A DNA stretch of 64,000 nucleotides, taken from Rhodoferax sp. GW822-FHT02A01. Its GTDB lineage: Bacteria; Pseudomonadota; Gammaproteobacteria; Burkholderiales; Burkholderiaceae_C. Positions 1 through 9,821 of this stretch are shown here, one piece after another. The stretch's first letter is position 1, and each line of letters opens with the position of its first letter. The stretch is from the NCBI RefSeq assembly GCF_038784515.1, contig NZ_CP152376.1:5022001-5086000 (forward strand), written 5' to 3'. The notes under the pieces are model-generated. The model was not told where the DNA came from, ran no database searches, and was given only the letters and a program-made list of their open reading frames with translations. The position numbers and the translations under genes were made by a program.

Positions 1-728
1 GGGCCGGTGAAGCCCAGATTCAGTGCGCGCTCGTCCGTGACGATGCCGATATCCACCGTACGCTGTTTGAAGATGCGGTTGTCGGTCAGCAGTGTGTGGT
101 ATTCCTCCATGCACACCGGGAAGCGACGTGTGAAATCCTCGATGTAATCCAGCAACGAACCTTGGCGATTGCGGTTCAACTCTTCCACGCCCTTGGCATT
201 GCGCACCTTGCTGGCCTTGAACTTCGGCATGGTCTCTGGCAGATCGCGATACACGCCGCCCGGACGGAAGTAGGCCGCGTGCATACGTGCACCGCTGACT
301 GCTTCATACATGTCGAACAGGTCTTCGCGCTCACGGAAGGTGTACATCAGGATAGTGGAGCTACCCAGGTCATTGGCCACCGAGCCCAACCACATCAGGT
401 GATTGAGCAGGCGCGTGATTTCGGCAAACATCACACGGATGTACTGGGCACGCACCGGCACCTCGATACCCAGCAGCTTTTCGATCGCCAGGCAATACGC
501 ATGCTCATTGCTCATCATGGACACGTAATCGAGGCGGTCCATATAGGGCAAGGTCTGGATGTAGGTCTTGGTCTCTGCCAACTTTTCGGTGGCACGGTGC
601 AGCAACCCGATATGCGGATCTGCACGCTGGATGACTTCGCCATCCAGCTCCAGCACCAGACGCAACACACCGTGTGCTGCCGGGTGTTGGGGTCCAAAGT
701 TCAGGGTGTAGTTCTTGATTTCAGCCAT
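1..728 (-). CDS. nuoD: NADH-quinone oxidoreductase subunit D (partial, 3' end outside window)
   Basis: The 49-kDa subunit of respiratory complex I, in the peripheral arm where it helps form the quinone pocket. About 242 N-terminal residues are visible. Translation from the ATG at 728 begins [20 protein letters not shown], and the [13 protein letters not shown] block is the family signature. [15 protein letters not shown] and [11 protein letters not shown] follow as expected. The gene runs off the left edge, so the C-terminal half is unseen. It is last of nuoA-B-C-D here, starting 12 bp after nuoC, and the rest of the nuo operon should continue to the left. Confidence 0.97.
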   Translation of the reverse strand, partial: MAEIKNYTLNFGPQHPAAHGVLRLVLELDGEVIQRADPHIGLLHRATEKLAETKTYIQTLPYMDRLDYVSMMSNEHAYCLAIEKLLGIEVPVRAQYIRVMFAEITRLLNHLMWLGSVANDLGSSTILMYTFREREDLFDMYEAVSGARMHAAYFRPGGVYRDLPETMPKFKASKVRNAKGVEELNRNRQGSLLDYIEDFTRRFPVCMEEYHTLLTDNRIFKQRTVDIGIVTDERALNLGFTG

Positions 729-740
729 GCGCTCTACTGC

Positions 741-1349
741 TTATTGCAGGCCCCCGTATTTGTCTTCACGAATCACGCGCGGGGTGATTTCCCGCGCTTC
801 GATGGTGACCGGCTGGTACACCACGCGTGCACGCTCGGCGTCGTAACGCATTTCCACGTGACCTTCGGCAGGGAAGTCCTTGCGGAAGGGATGCCCGATG
901 AAGCCGTAGTCGGTCAGAATGCGACGCAGGTCTTCGTGGCCTTCAAACACGATGCCAAACAGGTCAAACGCTTCGCGTTCAAACCAGTTGGCAGAAGCCC
1001 ATACCTTGCTCAACGAATCCACCACCGGCATATCGTCATCCGTGGCAAAAACTTTCAGACGCAAGCGCTGATTCAAAGACACGGAAAGCAGGTGTGACAC
1101 CGCACAAAAACGCGGGCCATCATGCTCCCCATTCTTGTACTCGGAGTAATCCACGCCACACAGATCGATCAATTGCTCAAATTTGCAGCCTGCAGAATCC
1201 TTGAGTGCACGTGCGGCAGCAAGATAGTCGGAAGCAGCAACTTCAACAGTCACCTCACCCAGCGCAATGGATATCTTTTGAACCTTGTCACCCAGAGCGG
1301 CCACCACTGCATCGCGTGTGGCCTCGGGACGGACAGAAAATGTTGTCAT
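741..1349 (-). CDS. nuoC: NADH-quinone oxidoreductase subunit C
   Basis: The 30-kDa subunit of complex I, 202 residues, a structural part of the hydrophilic arm that contacts NuoD. The family block is intact: [15 protein letters not shown] followed by [11 protein letters not shown] and GHPFRKDFP. The ATG at 1349 has AAGGATCAGC in front as a ribosome site. It lies 9 bp after nuoB and 12 bp before nuoD, so co-transcription is very likely. It is a separate nuoC, not the nuoCD fusion of enterobacteria. Confidence 0.97.
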   Translation of the reverse strand: MTTFSVRPEATRDAVVAALGDKVQKISIALGEVTVEVAASDYLAAARALKDSAGCKFEQLIDLCGVDYSEYKNGEHDGPRFCAVSHLLSVSLNQRLRLKVFATDDDMPVVDSLSKVWASANWFEREAFDLFGIVFEGHEDLRRILTDYGFIGHPFRKDFPAEGHVEMRYDAERARVVYQPVTIEAREITPRVIREDKYGGLQ

Positions 1350-1358
1350 GCTGATCCT

Positions 1359-1838
1359 TTACGCCCGTGCAATCGTCTCTGTACGGCGAATCTTCAGCTG
1401 CAACTGCAGGATGCCGTAAATCAGCGCTTCAGCTGTAGGCGGGCATCCCGGCACGTACACATCCACGGGAACAATGCGATCACAGCCGCGCACCACGGAA
1501 TAGCTGTAGTGGTAGTAGCCGCCACCATTCGCACAGGAACCCATGGAGAGCACCCAGCGCGGCTCAGACATCTGGTCGTATACCTTGCGAAATGCGGGTG
1601 CCATCTTGTTGGTCAGCGTACCGGCCACGATCATCAGATCGGACTGGCGGGGGCTGGCACGAAACACCTCAGCGCCAAAGCGACTGAGGTCATAGCGCGC
1701 AACCGCAGAGTGCATCATCTCCACCGCACAGCACGCCAGACCAAAAGTCATGGGCCAAATGGAGCCGGTCTTGGCCCAATTCATCACCGAGTCGTAACTC
1801 GTGGTGACAAATCCTTCTTTGAGTACACCTTCAATCAT
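1359..1838 (-). CDS. nuoB: NADH-quinone oxidoreductase subunit B
   Basis: The PSST subunit of complex I, 159 residues, which carries the terminal [4Fe-4S] cluster N2 that passes electrons to quinone. The cluster cysteines are visible in [19 protein letters not shown] and [11 protein letters not shown]. The frame stays open upstream into nuoA, but the product should begin [14 protein letters not shown] at the ATG at 1838. The longer reading has no homologous sequence and overlaps nuoA. The start is only 4 bp after the nuoA stop, suggesting translational coupling. Confidence 0.97.
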   Translation of the reverse strand: MIEGVLKEGFVTTSYDSVMNWAKTGSIWPMTFGLACCAVEMMHSAVARYDLSRFGAEVFRASPRQSDLMIVAGTLTNKMAPAFRKVYDQMSEPRWVLSMGSCANGGGYYHYSYSVVRGCDRIVPVDVYVPGCPPTAEALIYGILQLQLKIRRTETIARA

Positions 1839-1842
1839 TTGT

Positions 1843-2202
1843 TTACTCCCAATCGAGGGCGCCTTTTTTCCACATGTAGACAAAACCGATCGTGAGCACC
1901 GCCACGAATTCCAGCCCAACCAGGAAACCAATCAGGCCCGTCTCTCTCAGCGAAACAGCCCAGGGAAACAGGAACGCAGTTTCCAGGTCAAACAAGATGA
2001 ACAGGATGGCCACAAGGTAGTAGCGCACGTCGAACTTCATGCGGGCATCTTCAAATGCCTCGAAGCCACATTCGTAAGGGGAGTTTTTGGCCGCATCCGG
2101 TCGATTGGGACCGAGCACATAACCAATGACTTGGGGTGCGACGCCGATGCCGATACCAACCAAGATGAACAAGAGGACGGGGAGATATTGATCGAGGTTC
2201 AT
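1843..2202 (-). CDS. nuoA: NADH-quinone oxidoreductase subunit A
   Basis: Small membrane subunit of complex I, 119 residues with three predicted transmembrane helices. The conserved loop [20 protein letters not shown] joins helices 1 and 2; its Cys loop is the family hallmark near the quinone site. The start [16 protein letters not shown] is at 2202. It is the first gene of the nuo operon. Upstream lie a hairpin at 2228-2255 and tRNA-Leu on the same strand, so nuo may be read partly through the tRNA gene. Confidence 0.97.
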   Translation of the reverse strand: MNLDQYLPVLLFILVGIGIGVAPQVIGYVLGPNRPDAAKNSPYECGFEAFEDARMKFDVRYYLVAILFILFDLETAFLFPWAVSLRETGLIGFLVGLEFVAVLTIGFVYMWKKGALDWE

Positions 2203-2227
2203 CTTTGGATCTGATCACCGTAAATTG

Positions 2228-2255
2228 CTTCACACCGGAGAGCTCCGGAGTGAAG
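2228..2255 (-). terminator. Hairpin between tRNA-Leu and nuoA
   Basis: An inverted repeat with outer arms CTTCAC/GTGAAG and inner arms CCGGAG/CTCCGG encloses two bases. No U-run follows on either strand, so it is not a classic intrinsic terminator. It may be a tRNA 3' processing structure, a partial terminator, or a leader stem of the nuo mRNA. Confidence 0.35.
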
Positions 2256-2265
2256 TCACCACATT

Positions 2266-2350
2266 TGGTGCCGTCGGCGAGACTCGAACTCGCACAGCTT
2301 TCGCCACTACCCCCTCAAGATAGCGTGTCTACCAATTTCACCACGACGGC
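2266..2350 (-). tRNA. tRNA-Leu (anticodon GAG)
   Basis: A complete 85-nt class II tRNA read on the minus strand, with CCA encoded. The acceptor arms GCCGTCG and CGACGGC pair fully, the D-arm contains AATTGGTAGAC, and the anticodon stem CTATC/GGTAG encloses loop TTGAGGG (anticodon GAG, reading CUU/CUC). A long variable arm precedes the T-arm GAGTTCGAGTCTC. It sits between secG and nuoA, a usual place in this family of bacteria. Confidence 0.96.
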
Positions 2351-2427
2351 GGCTTTATGTTGCAGGACTTGCGTGAGGAGCCCCACGGCTTTTTGCTCAT
2401 CCAGCAACCTTAGAGTTTACCCTGAAA

Positions 2428-2450
2428 TCACCCCGGTTCCCCTGGGGTGA
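2428..2450 (-). terminator. Terminator-like hairpin after secG
   Basis: Arms TCACCCC and GGGGTGA lie just past the secG stop and before tRNA-Leu. On the minus strand only a short T stretch (ATTTC) follows, so termination would be weak. Confidence 0.35.
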
Positions 2451-2456
2451 AGGGAA

Positions 2457-2813
2457 TTACTTCGATGGAATTTGTGCGGCGCCCGATGCAGGGGCTGCAG
2501 GCGCAGCCGGGGCCACAGCGGCAGCCGGCGCAGCAGGTGCCACAGACTCCAAGACACTGCCAGAACTGCTGGGGCGCTGGTTGCCGAAATAGGCCAAAGC
2601 CAACGTGCACACAAAGAACACCGTGGCCAGGATGGCGGTTGTTCGTGACAGGAAATTGGCACTGCCACTGGCGCCGAACAAGCTGCCAGAGCTCCCGCTA
2701 CCAAAGGCAGCACCCATGTCCGCACCTTTGCCGTGCTGCACCAAAATCAGGCCGATCATGGCCAAAGCAGACAACATTTGAACCGTCAAAATAATCGTAA
2801 CCACAATACTCAT
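2457..2813 (-). CDS. secG: Preprotein translocase subunit SecG
   Basis: Accessory subunit of the SecYEG channel, 118 residues. The N-terminal helix MSIVVTIILTVQMLSALAMI, the loop LILVQHGKGADMGAAFG and a second helix (FLSRTTAILATVFFVCTLAL) give the family fold. GASGSANFLSRTTA is the conserved second block. The C-terminal tail is an Ala/Pro-rich, low-complexity stretch common in Burkholderiales SecG and probably unstructured. It lies 34 bp after tpiA in the same direction. Confidence 0.95.
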   Translation of the reverse strand: MSIVVTIILTVQMLSALAMIGLILVQHGKGADMGAAFGSGSSGSLFGASGSANFLSRTTAILATVFFVCTLALAYFGNQRPSSSGSVLESVAPAAPAAAVAPAAPAAPASGAAQIPSK

Positions 2814-2847
2814 ACTCTTCTCCTAATTCGTAAACCTGCCGCGCGCA

Positions 2848-3591
2848 TCAGTTGGCTGCGGCAATGATGGAAAGAAAATCTGCCGCCTTGAGTGCGGCTC
2901 CACCAACCAGGCCGCCATCAATATCCGGCTGCGCCAGCAATTGGGCCGCATTGGCTGCATTCATGCTGCCGCCGTACAGAATGTGGACGCGGTCAGCCTT
3001 CTCACTGGCGGCATGCAGTTGCGCCCTTAGCACGGCGTGTACTTGCTGCGCCATTTCGGGCGTCGCAGTTTTGCCAGTACCAATGGCCCAGACAGGCTCG
3101 TACGCCACAACGATTTCACTTATGCAATGGCCATTGGCATGAATAACCGCCGCCAACTGGCGCTTGACCACCTCTTCCGTACGACCAGCCTCACGCTCCG
3201 CCAAGGTCTCACCCACACACACGATCGGAGTAATGCCTGCCGCCAAGGCACGCTGGGCCTTGGTTGCCACTGTGCTATCTGTCTCGCCATGGTAATGACG
3301 ACGCTCGGAATGACCCACGATCACGTAGCGAGTGCCAAAGTCCTTGAGCATGGCAGCAGAAATTTCACCGGTATAAGCACCGGACTCCTGCGCCGAGACA
3401 TCCTGTGCGCCCAGGGCAATGGCGGTACCCTCAACCAAATGTTGAACTTGCGCCAGATAGACCGCGGGCACACACACCGTCACCAGGCTCTTCCAATCTG
3501 CAGAACCAGCCAGCAAGGCTTGCAGCAAAGCGGCATTGGAGGCTGCATTGCCGTTCATCTTCCAATTGCCAGCGATCAGCTTCTTTTTCAT
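2848..3591 (-). CDS. tpiA: Triosephosphate isomerase
   Basis: Interconverts dihydroxyacetone phosphate and glyceraldehyde 3-phosphate in glycolysis and gluconeogenesis; 247 residues, the usual length. Visible are AGNWKMNG with the catalytic Lys, VIVGHSERR with the electrophilic His, [14 protein letters not shown] with the catalytic Glu, and the phosphate loops [11 protein letters not shown] and GGLVGGAAL. The ATG at 3591 overlaps the stop of the upstream oxidoreductase gene as ATGA. An in-frame TTG at 3603 lies inside that gene and is less likely. Coupled translation with the upstream gene is likely. Confidence 0.97.
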   Translation of the reverse strand: MKKKLIAGNWKMNGNAASNAALLQALLAGSADWKSLVTVCVPAVYLAQVQHLVEGTAIALGAQDVSAQESGAYTGEISAAMLKDFGTRYVIVGHSERRHYHGETDSTVATKAQRALAAGITPIVCVGETLAEREAGRTEEVVKRQLAAVIHANGHCISEIVVAYEPVWAIGTGKTATPEMAQQVHAVLRAQLHAASEKADRVHILYGGSMNAANAAQLLAQPDIDGGLVGGAALKAADFLSIIAAAN

Positions 3592-4607
3592 GCTGTTCCC
3601 CAATTCAAAACAATTTTCCCCACATGCCGATTGGACTCCATCAATGCATGCGCTGCAGCCGCTCCACTTCCCGTCGGGCTTGCGGCATCCACCGCAGCAA
3701 ATACGCTGTGGATCACCGGCTTAACGTGTCCGGATTCCAGCAGCGGCCAGACCTTGTGCAGACAGGCTTGTGCGATGGCCTGTTTGAAGGCCACCGGCCG
3801 CACGCGCAGCGTGGAACCGGTCACCGTCAGGCGCTTGCGCATCACCAGACCTGCATTGATTTCACTTTTCACACCACCCTGCACGGCAATGATGACCAGA
3901 CGGCCGTCCTCAGCCAGGCAATTGACTTCACGCGCCACATAGGCTCCCGCCACCATGTCCAGTATCACGTCCACGCCGCGGCCATCGGTCAGGCGTTTGA
4001 CTTCGGCTTCAAAATCCTGCGTCTTGTAGTTGATGGCATGGTCAGCACCGAGCGCAAGGATCGCATCGCACTTGGCATCGCTGCCGGCGGTGGCAATCAC
4101 CTTGGCCCCCAAAGCCTTGGCCAACTGAATGGCGGTTACGCCAATGCCGCTGGTACCGCCTTGCACCAACAAGGTTTCACCATTGGCCAGGCGGCCGCGG
4201 TCAAACACATTGCTCCAGACGGTAAAGAAAGTCTCCGGCAGGCTCGCAGCCTCGACATCACTCAAGCCCCGCGGAACGGGCAGGCATTGCGCAATCGGTG
4301 CCACGCAGAATTCAGCATAGCCGCCGCCCGCCACCAGCGCACACACGCGGTCTCCCACATGCAAACCTGCGGCCGCCAGCGCCTGCGCATCGCCATCAAC
4401 GATCGTCCCGGCCACTTCCAGTCCGGGAATGTCGGATGCCCCCTCGGGCGCAGGGTAGTGTCCGCCACGCTGCAGCACATCGGGACGGTTCACCCCGCTG
4501 GCAGACACCCGCAGACACAGCTCACCCACTGCCGCTGACGGCATGGGGCGCTCTGCCAGACGTAAAACGTCCGGCGCGCCAAAGGATGCTATTTCGATGA
4601 CTTTCAT
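3588..4607 (-). CDS. Zinc-independent NAD(P)H:quinone oxidoreductase (PIG3/QOR-like MDR)
   Basis: A 339-residue medium-chain dehydrogenase/reductase of the quinone oxidoreductase branch. The N-terminal GroES-like half contains [19 protein letters not shown] and the Rossmann half [19 protein letters not shown], the NADPH-binding glycine loop. The zinc ligands of true alcohol dehydrogenases are absent. The order of domains and the PDVLQR motif fit the PIG3 subgroup, which reduces quinones by one-electron steps. It lies between pnp and tpiA, as in other Comamonadaceae. The physiological substrate cannot be read from sequence. Confidence 0.88.
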   Translation of the reverse strand: MKVIEIASFGAPDVLRLAERPMPSAAVGELCLRVSASGVNRPDVLQRGGHYPAPEGASDIPGLEVAGTIVDGDAQALAAAGLHVGDRVCALVAGGGYAEFCVAPIAQCLPVPRGLSDVEAASLPETFFTVWSNVFDRGRLANGETLLVQGGTSGIGVTAIQLAKALGAKVIATAGSDAKCDAILALGADHAINYKTQDFEAEVKRLTDGRGVDVILDMVAGAYVAREVNCLAEDGRLVIIAVQGGVKSEINAGLVMRKRLTVTGSTLRVRPVAFKQAIAQACLHKVWPLLESGHVKPVIHSVFAAVDAASPTGSGAAAAHALMESNRHVGKIVLNWGTA

Positions 4608-4622
4608 GAAGTGTGTACCGCA

Positions 4623-4652
4623 GGGGTCGTCCGAGACGGACTCAGAGACCCC
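4623..4652 (-). terminator. Hairpin in the pnp-qor gap
   Basis: Outer arms GGGGTC/GACCCC enclose an inner stem GTCCG-AGA-CGGAC just after the pnp stop. There is no U-run. It may stabilise the pnp 3' end, act as a processing site, or weaken read-through into the next gene. Confidence 0.4.
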
Positions 4653-4667
4653 GGCTTGCTTGCGTAC

Positions 4668-6788
4668 TTAACCTTGCTGTTCGCCGTTTGCTGCCGGACG
4701 GTCAAGTAGCGCCTTCATGGACAGCTTGATACGACCCTTTTCGTCGGTCTCCAGAACCTTGACCTTGACGATCTGACCTTCGGACAGGTAGTCCGTGACC
4801 TTTTCGACGCGCTCATGGGCGATCTGACTGATGTGCAGCAGGCCATCCTTGCCGGGCAGCAGGTTGACCAGGGCGCCGAAGTCCAGAATCTTGGTAACCG
4901 GGCCTTCGTAGACCTTGCCGATTTCCACTTCTGCGGTGATCTGTTCGATACGGCGCTTGGCTTCTTCAGCCTTGGCTGGATCGGCGGAAGCGATGGTGAT
5001 GGTGCCGTCTTCCTCGATGTTGATCTGGGTGCCAGTTTCTTCGGTCAACGCACGGATGACTGCGCCGCCCTTGCCGATCACGTCACGAATCTTCTCGGGG
5101 TTGATCTTCATGGTGAACAGGCGCGGTGCGAAGTTGGACACTTCGGTCTTGGCTTCGGACATGGCTTCCTGCATCTTGCCCAGGATGTGCATACGGGCTT
5201 CCTTGGCCTGGGCCAGAGCAACCTGCATGATTTCCTTGGTGATGCCCTGGATCTTGATGTCCATCTGCAGAGCAGTAATACCGTTGGTGGTACCGGCCAC
5301 CTTGAAGTCCATGTCACCCAGGTGGTCTTCGTCACCCAGGATGTCGGTCAACACGGCAAAGCGGTTGTCTTCCTTGATCAGACCCATGGCGATACCAGCC
5401 ACATGGGCCTTCATCGGCACACCAGCATCCATCAGCGACAGGCAGCCGCCACAAACGGAAGCCATGGAAGAGGAACCATTGGATTCAGTGATTTCAGACA
5501 CCACACGCATGGTGTAGGGAAAGTCTTCCTTGTTCGGCAGCACGGCAACCAGGGCACGCTTGGCCAGACGGCCATGGCCGATTTCGCGGCGCTTTGGGGT
5601 TCCGACGCGGCCGGTTTCACCGGTGGCGAAGGGAGGCATGTTGTAGTGCAGCATGAAGCGGTCTTCGTACTCACCGGACAGTGCGTCAATGCGCTGCGCA
5701 TCACGCTCGGTGCCCAGGGTGGTGATCACCAAAGCCTGGGTCTCGCCACGGGTAAACAGGGCAGAGCCATGGGTGCGCGGCAGCACGCTGTTACGGATTT
5801 CGATCGGACGCACGGTACGGGTGTCGCGGCCGTCGATACGGGGTTCGCCTGCCAAAATCTGGCTGCGCACGATCTTGGCTTCGATTTCAAACAGCAGGCC
5901 TTCGACAGCCACACTGTCAAACGCAGCGCCATCGGCCTTCAGGGCGGCCATGACGTCAGCGTAAGCCGCGCGGCACGCTTGCGTACGGGCTTGCTTGTTG
6001 CGGATCTGGTATGCGGCAACCAGCTTGTCCTTGGCCAGGCTGTCGATCTTGGCGATCAGTGCTTCGTCCTTGGCAGGAGCCTTCCAGTCCCACACCGGCT
6101 TGCCCGCATCACGCACCAGTTCATGGATGGCGTTGATGGCGATATTGCCTTGCTGGTGGCCGTAAACCACAGCACCCAGCATGACTTCTTCGGACAGTTG
6201 TTGGGCTTCGGACTCGACCATCAGCACTGCGGCTTCAGTACCAGCCACCACCAGATCCATCAAGGAATCCTTGCGGGCAGTCTGGCCAGGGTTGAGCACG
6301 TATTCACCGTTGACGTAACCCACGCGGGCGGCACCAATGGGGCCGCTGAAAGGCACGCCGCTGACGGACAGTGCGGCGCTCACGGCGATCATGGAGGCGA
6401 TGTCGGCATCGACTTCAGGATTCAGCGACACGGTATGCACAACCACGTGCACTTCGTTGAAAAAGCCTTCAGGGAACAGGGGGCGGATTGGACGGTCGAT
6501 CAGGCGGCTGGTCAGGGTCTCGAATTCGCTGGGGCGGCCTTCGCGCTTGAAGAAGCTGCCGGGAATCTTGCCAGCGGCATAGCTCTTTTCGAGGTAGTCA
6601 ACGGTCAGGGGGAAAAAGTCCTGACCGGCCTTGCCTTCGGTCTTGGCGACCACGGTGGCCAGCACCACGGTGCCGTCCATGTCCAGCAGCACGGCGCCGC
6701 TGGATTGACGGGCGATTTCGCCGGTTTCCATGGTGACTGTGTGTTGGCCCCACTGGAACGTCTTGCTTACTTTTTTGAACATCGTCAT
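4668..6788 (-). CDS. pnp: Polyribonucleotide nucleotidyltransferase (PNPase)
   Basis: Phosphorolytic 3'-5' exoribonuclease, a trimeric enzyme and degradosome partner; 706 residues from the chosen start. Two RNase PH domains (roughly 10-230 and 310-540) flank an all-alpha linker, followed by a KH domain ([17 protein letters not shown]) and an S1 domain ([17 protein letters not shown]). The start [14 protein letters not shown] at 6788 has GGAG nine bases upstream; the in-frame codon at 6803 overlaps that ribosome site and is unlikely. The 216-bp leader up to rpsO contains a terminator and a long hairpin, as in pnp genes controlled at the mRNA leader. Confidence 0.97.
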   Translation of the reverse strand: MTMFKKVSKTFQWGQHTVTMETGEIARQSSGAVLLDMDGTVVLATVVAKTEGKAGQDFFPLTVDYLEKSYAAGKIPGSFFKREGRPSEFETLTSRLIDRPIRPLFPEGFFNEVHVVVHTVSLNPEVDADIASMIAVSAALSVSGVPFSGPIGAARVGYVNGEYVLNPGQTARKDSLMDLVVAGTEAAVLMVESEAQQLSEEVMLGAVVYGHQQGNIAINAIHELVRDAGKPVWDWKAPAKDEALIAKIDSLAKDKLVAAYQIRNKQARTQACRAAYADVMAALKADGAAFDSVAVEGLLFEIEAKIVRSQILAGEPRIDGRDTRTVRPIEIRNSVLPRTHGSALFTRGETQALVITTLGTERDAQRIDALSGEYEDRFMLHYNMPPFATGETGRVGTPKRREIGHGRLAKRALVAVLPNKEDFPYTMRVVSEITESNGSSSMASVCGGCLSLMDAGVPMKAHVAGIAMGLIKEDNRFAVLTDILGDEDHLGDMDFKVAGTTNGITALQMDIKIQGITKEIMQVALAQAKEARMHILGKMQEAMSEAKTEVSNFAPRLFTMKINPEKIRDVIGKGGAVIRALTEETGTQINIEEDGTITIASADPAKAEEAKRRIEQITAEVEIGKVYEGPVTKILDFGALVNLLPGKDGLLHISQIAHERVEKVTDYLSEGQIVKVKVLETDEKGRIKLSMKALLDRPAANGEQQG

Positions 6789-6874
6789 ATTGCTTATCTC
6801 CATTGATTACGGATATGAATTGGGAGGTGCAGGCCACCTCGCCCAAGCCCGGATTCAACGTCGCAGTCCACGAT

Positions 6875-6915
6875 GCCATTCCAGCGGCACTTGCGTCAAA
6901 TGACGCTGGAATGAC
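6875..6915 (-). promoter_or_regulatory. Long stem-loop in the pnp leader
   Basis: Perfect 10-bp arms CATTCCAGCG (6877-6886) and CGCTGGAATG (6904-6913) extend by about three more pairs with one mismatch around a 17-nt loop. It lies between the rpsO terminator and the pnp start. In E. coli a leader stem-loop is cut by RNase III and PNPase then represses its own mRNA; position and shape fit that logic, but equivalence is an inference. Confidence 0.5.
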
Positions 6916-6948
6916 ACAGCTTCGCTCTGCTTTTGCCGTCTCCGAAGT

Positions 6949-6982
6949 AAAAAACGCCTGAGCTAGTGACCTAACTCAGGCG
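6949..6982 (-). terminator. Intrinsic terminator between rpsO and pnp
   Basis: Read on the minus strand, CGCCTGAG, a 12-nt loop, CTCAGGCG and then TTTTTT. It stands 22 bp after the rpsO stop. It should end most rpsO transcripts and allow partial read-through into pnp. Confidence 0.85.
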
Positions 6983-7004
6983 CCTCACTTATTTTGGCTT
7001 TCGC

Positions 7005-7271
7005 TTACTTGCGCAGACCCAACTTGGCGATCAGCGCGGTGTAACGGTCAGCGTCCTTGTCCTTCAGGTAGTCCAGCAGCTTGCGGCGACGGCTCACCAT
7101 ACGCAACAGACCACGACGACCATGGTGGTCCTTGGCGTGGGTCTTGAAGTGGGGGGTGAGTTCGTTGATGCGTGCGGTCAGCAGTGCTACTTGAACTTCG
7201 GGGGATCCGGTATCACCGGCGCTACGTGCATTGTCCTTGACAACGGCTGCTTTGATGCTGGATGCGATCAT
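7005..7271 (-). CDS. rpsO: 30S ribosomal protein S15
   Basis: Binds 16S rRNA helices early in small-subunit assembly; 88 residues, the usual size. The sequence has [41 protein letters not shown] and the end block [12 protein letters not shown]. Start [16 protein letters not shown] at 7271. A strong promoter sits at 7388-7416 and an intrinsic terminator follows. pnp lies downstream, the classical rpsO-pnp arrangement. Confidence 0.97.
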   Translation of the reverse strand: MIASSIKAAVVKDNARSAGDTGSPEVQVALLTARINELTPHFKTHAKDHHGRRGLLRMVSRRRKLLDYLKDKDADRYTALIAKLGLRK

Positions 7272-7593
7272 GTCTTACTTCCTGTTTTGGACGACCCCGC
7301 TCCTGCGAGCGACGTCCCGGTGGTTGAACTTGCGCCTGGTGCTGGAACTGCTCCAAACGTGCGCCTTGCGGTATGCAAAGCCTTAGGATTATAGCCGAGC
7401 CCACGGGAGTCACCAAATCTCCGCTTTGACCGAAATTGGCAGGTGCCAGCAGATAGCGCCATCACGACGGTTTTCAAGCCCGTGGACGCAACAATAAACA
7501 CCTTGAAATTCTCTTGAATTCGCAGCGGCAGGACGCAGTTGTGGACCATGCGGCGCTCACGGTGAGCGGCGCGCCAAGAACCAGGAGTTCACC
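7272..7593. other. Divergent intergenic region rpsO / hsp20
   Basis: A 322-bp stretch with no convincing gene. Its left half holds the rpsO promoter and 5' leader. The right half precedes the small heat-shock gene: CCTTGAAA at 7501 resembles a sigma-32 -35 box, but no CCCCAT-type -10 follows at the right distance, so heat-shock control is not shown. A short palindrome CGCTCAC-G-GTGAGCG lies near 7555, upstream of the ribosome site. Confidence 0.5.
7388..7416 (-). promoter_or_regulatory. Sigma-70 promoter of rpsO
   Basis: On the minus strand, TTGGTG (7416-7411), a 17-bp spacer and a perfect TATAAT (7393-7388). It lies about 115 bp upstream of the rpsO start codon. Confidence 0.8.
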
Positions 7594-7971
7594 ATGATGT
7601 TTGCCACCGCCCACCCCGCTTTTCGCCGCAATGCCTATGCACCTGCAGGACGTGCACTGGAGCGCTTTCTGAGCAATGCCGCTCTAGAGTCACGCCAGCC
7701 CGCCCCCCAATACAAGCAGGATGAGACCGCTTTTCACCTCAGCCTGGACGTTCCCGGCATTGCACGTGACCAACTGAGCATCTCCATCGAAGGCGCCGTA
7801 GTGCGCATCTCCAGCCGCGAAGGTGCACCGCGCCAGTACCGTGTGGCCTACGAATTGCCCCAGGACATTGAGCCCACCCTGAGCGAAGCCAAGCTGGAAA
7901 ACGGCGTGCTGACCCTGAAGCTGACCAAGAAGATTCCCGTCAGCAATGCTGCCGAAATCACCATCCAGTAA
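7594..7971 (+). CDS. Hsp20/alpha-crystallin small heat-shock protein
   Basis: ATP-independent holdase chaperone, 125 residues. The alpha-crystallin domain covers roughly residues 45-125: FHLSLDVPGIARDQLSISIE opens it and KLENGVLTLKLTKK contains the GVLTL motif that closes it. The N-terminal arm is short, and no IXI-type extension follows the domain, so large oligomers may be less stable than in IbpA. AGGAGTTCACC is a good ribosome site before the ATG. Its end is only 8 bp from the convergent tsaD stop. Confidence 0.92.
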   Translation: MMFATAHPAFRRNAYAPAGRALERFLSNAALESRQPAPQYKQDETAFHLSLDVPGIARDQLSISIEGAVVRISSREGAPRQYRVAYELPQDIEPTLSEAKLENGVLTLKLTKKIPVSNAAEITIQ

Positions 7972-7979
7972 CAGGCGAC

Positions 7980-9059
7980 CTACAGTGAATCCAGGGGCCA
8001 GCGCGGCTTGACGTCAAAAGCGTAATTCGCGCTGGCTTGCTGTTTGCCACTTTGCAGCCGCATGGCTGCAGCCAAGGCGATCATGGCGCCATTGTCGGTG
8101 CACAAATGCAGCTCCGGGTAATGCACCCGGATCTTGCGCACACCACAGGCTTCGTTGAGTTGCGCACGTAGCTGCCGGTTCGCCCCCACTCCCCCAGCCA
8201 CCACCAGCCGCTTCAGGCCGGTTTGCTTCAGGGCCATCATGGCCTTTTTCACCAGCACTTCCACAATGGCGGCCTGGGTAGAAGCAGCCAGATCGTGCTG
8301 CTCATCCTGCGGCAAGTCCTTGAAGATGGAAACGCCCGCAGCGGCAACCATCTTTTGCGACTGCACCAACACCGCTGTCTTCAACCCAGCGAATGAAAAG
8401 TCCAGGTTCCCGCTGTGCAGCAAGGGCCTGGGCAAGGTGTAGGCTTTGGGATTGCCGGACTCCGCCATGCGCGCCAGGAGCGGCCCGCCGGGGTAATCCA
8501 GCCCCATCAGCTTGGCCGACTTATCAAACGCCTCACCCGCTGCATCGTCAATGGACTCGCCCAACAGCACATAGCTTCCCACGCCATCCACCCGCATAAG
8601 CTGGGTGTGTCCACCGGAAACCAGCAGGGCAACAAAGGGGAACTCCGGTGGGTCAGCACTCAGAAATGGCGACAACAAATGCCCTTCCAGATGATGCACG
8701 CCCAGCACCGGCTTGCCTAAAGCAGCACCCAGTGCGCAAGCCACACCAGCCCCCACCAGCAAGGCACCTGCCAGACCGGGGCCGCGGGTATAGGCAACCA
8801 CATCCACTTCCGACAAGCTGCGCCCTGAACCTTTCAACACTTCCTGTGCCAGGGGAAGCACGCGCCGGATGTGGTCGCGGCTGGCCAATTCCGGAACAAC
8901 CCCGCCAAAAGCCTTGTGCATTTCGATTTGGCTGAATAGTGCGTGCGCCAACAGCTCCGGCACCTCACCCTTGTGTTCTGCGGAATGGCATTGCACCAGG
9001 GCGACGCCCGTCTCGTCGCAAGACGACTCAATCCCCAGTACCAACAACTTTTGTGACAT
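7980..9059 (-). CDS. tsaD: tRNA N6-adenosine threonylcarbamoyltransferase TsaD
   Basis: Transfers threonylcarbamoyl from its AMP carrier to A37 of ANN-decoding tRNAs, together with TsaB and TsaE; 359 residues. [10 protein letters not shown] opens the ASKHA ATPase fold, [12 protein letters not shown] carries the metal-binding histidines, and [10 protein letters not shown] and [11 protein letters not shown] close the site. The frame is open another 63 codons upstream, but those overlap the divergent GNAT gene; [13 protein letters not shown] at 9059 is the family start. A TAAACT box ends 8 nt before the ATG, so the mRNA may be leaderless. Confidence 0.96.
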   Translation of the reverse strand: MSQKLLVLGIESSCDETGVALVQCHSAEHKGEVPELLAHALFSQIEMHKAFGGVVPELASRDHIRRVLPLAQEVLKGSGRSLSEVDVVAYTRGPGLAGALLVGAGVACALGAALGKPVLGVHHLEGHLLSPFLSADPPEFPFVALLVSGGHTQLMRVDGVGSYVLLGESIDDAAGEAFDKSAKLMGLDYPGGPLLARMAESGNPKAYTLPRPLLHSGNLDFSFAGLKTAVLVQSQKMVAAAGVSIFKDLPQDEQHDLAASTQAAIVEVLVKKAMMALKQTGLKRLVVAGGVGANRQLRAQLNEACGVRKIRVHYPELHLCTDNGAMIALAAAMRLQSGKQQASANYAFDVKPRWPLDSL

Positions 9060-9067
9060 GGGGCCAG

Positions 9068-9077
9068 AGTTTAGAGT
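9068..9077. promoter_or_regulatory. Overlapping divergent -10 elements for tsaD and the GNAT gene
   Basis: The start codons are only 25 bp apart. TAAACT (minus, 9073-9068) ends 8 nt before the tsaD ATG; TAGAGT (plus, 9072-9077) ends 7 nt before the GNAT ATG. Both spacings would place transcription starts at or next to the start codons. Confidence 0.5.
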
Positions 9078-9084
9078 ACGCCCC

Positions 9085-9819
9085 ATGCACATCGAAATTG
9101 AATCCTTGGAAAAAGCCACATTGGACGCAGTTGCACCCGAGGCTACCGAGTTTCTCCCCAACTGGGCACTGCCCTTTGACAGCACCACGGTAGGCCGCGC
9201 CATTTCAGCCGTACCGTTGCGCCATGACGGCGTGAACCCCGGCGACATAGCCTTGATCGAATCCCGCTACGTTTCCAAAGGGCTGAAAGCGCAGTTCCGA
9301 GTGGCCGATGTGGCTGGCCTGAGCGAGCTGCATGCCGCCTTGCGCTCGCGAGGCTACGCCGCGCACCAACCCACACTGACCATGGTGAGCGATATCCGGG
9401 ATTGGCCGCAAGCAACCACTGCATGGACGGTCCAACAGGACGACAAGCCATCGGCCGGTTGGGAATCCGTCTATCTTGCAGACGACTTTGATCCGATAGA
9501 CGGTGCCAACCGGCTGAAAGCGCTAAGCCGCAGCCGTTTTCTGCAATATGGATGGATTGAGGATTCGAGCGGTGCCGTGGCCGCGGGTACGGCGTCCTTC
9601 AGCCAAGGCTGGATGAGTTTGCATGGCTTGCGCACTTTGAAGAGGGTGCGGGGCCAAGGCGCTGCCTTTGCCCTGATCCTGGCTTTTGGCAGCCAGGCTC
9701 GCCTGAGAAATCTGGACAGGTGCTTCCTGCAGGTTGAAGAAGGCAACGCAAATGCTATCGCGTTGTACAGCCGGCTGGGCTTTCAGACCACCTGGCGTTA
9801 CCACTACTGGCGAAAGTAA
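9085..9819 (+). CDS. GNAT-family N-acetyltransferase
   Basis: A 244-residue protein whose C-terminal third has the GNAT acetyl-CoA site: [15 protein letters not shown] is motif A and [18 protein letters not shown] is motif B with the terminal fold. The N-terminal half resembles a degenerate second GNAT domain. The frame is open further upstream, but [16 protein letters not shown] at 9085 is chosen because it begins directly after the divergent tsaD start and behind a -10-like box. Its placement beside tsaD recalls RimI-tsaD neighbourhoods, but the protein is longer than RimI and the substrate is unknown. Confidence 0.82.
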   Translation: MHIEIESLEKATLDAVAPEATEFLPNWALPFDSTTVGRAISAVPLRHDGVNPGDIALIESRYVSKGLKAQFRVADVAGLSELHAALRSRGYAAHQPTLTMVSDIRDWPQATTAWTVQQDDKPSAGWESVYLADDFDPIDGANRLKALSRSRFLQYGWIEDSSGAVAAGTASFSQGWMSLHGLRTLKRVRGQGAAFALILAFGSQARLRNLDRCFLQVEEGNANAIALYSRLGFQTTWRYHYWRK

Positions 9820-9821
9820 CT

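Noticed and set aside
3588..3603. TTG start for tpiA at 3603
   Set aside because: The ATG at 3591 gives the exact family N-terminus and forms the ATGA overlap; the upstream codon adds residues not seen in the family.
4815..6806. Plus-strand 663-codon frame opposite pnp
   Set aside because: It is the antisense of a strongly conserved gene. His/Gly/Gln-rich composition is typical of reverse frames of high-GC genes.
7501..7530. Sigma-32 promoter before the small heat-shock gene
   Set aside because: CCTTGAAA resembles the -35, but no CCCCAT-type -10 follows at the right spacing.
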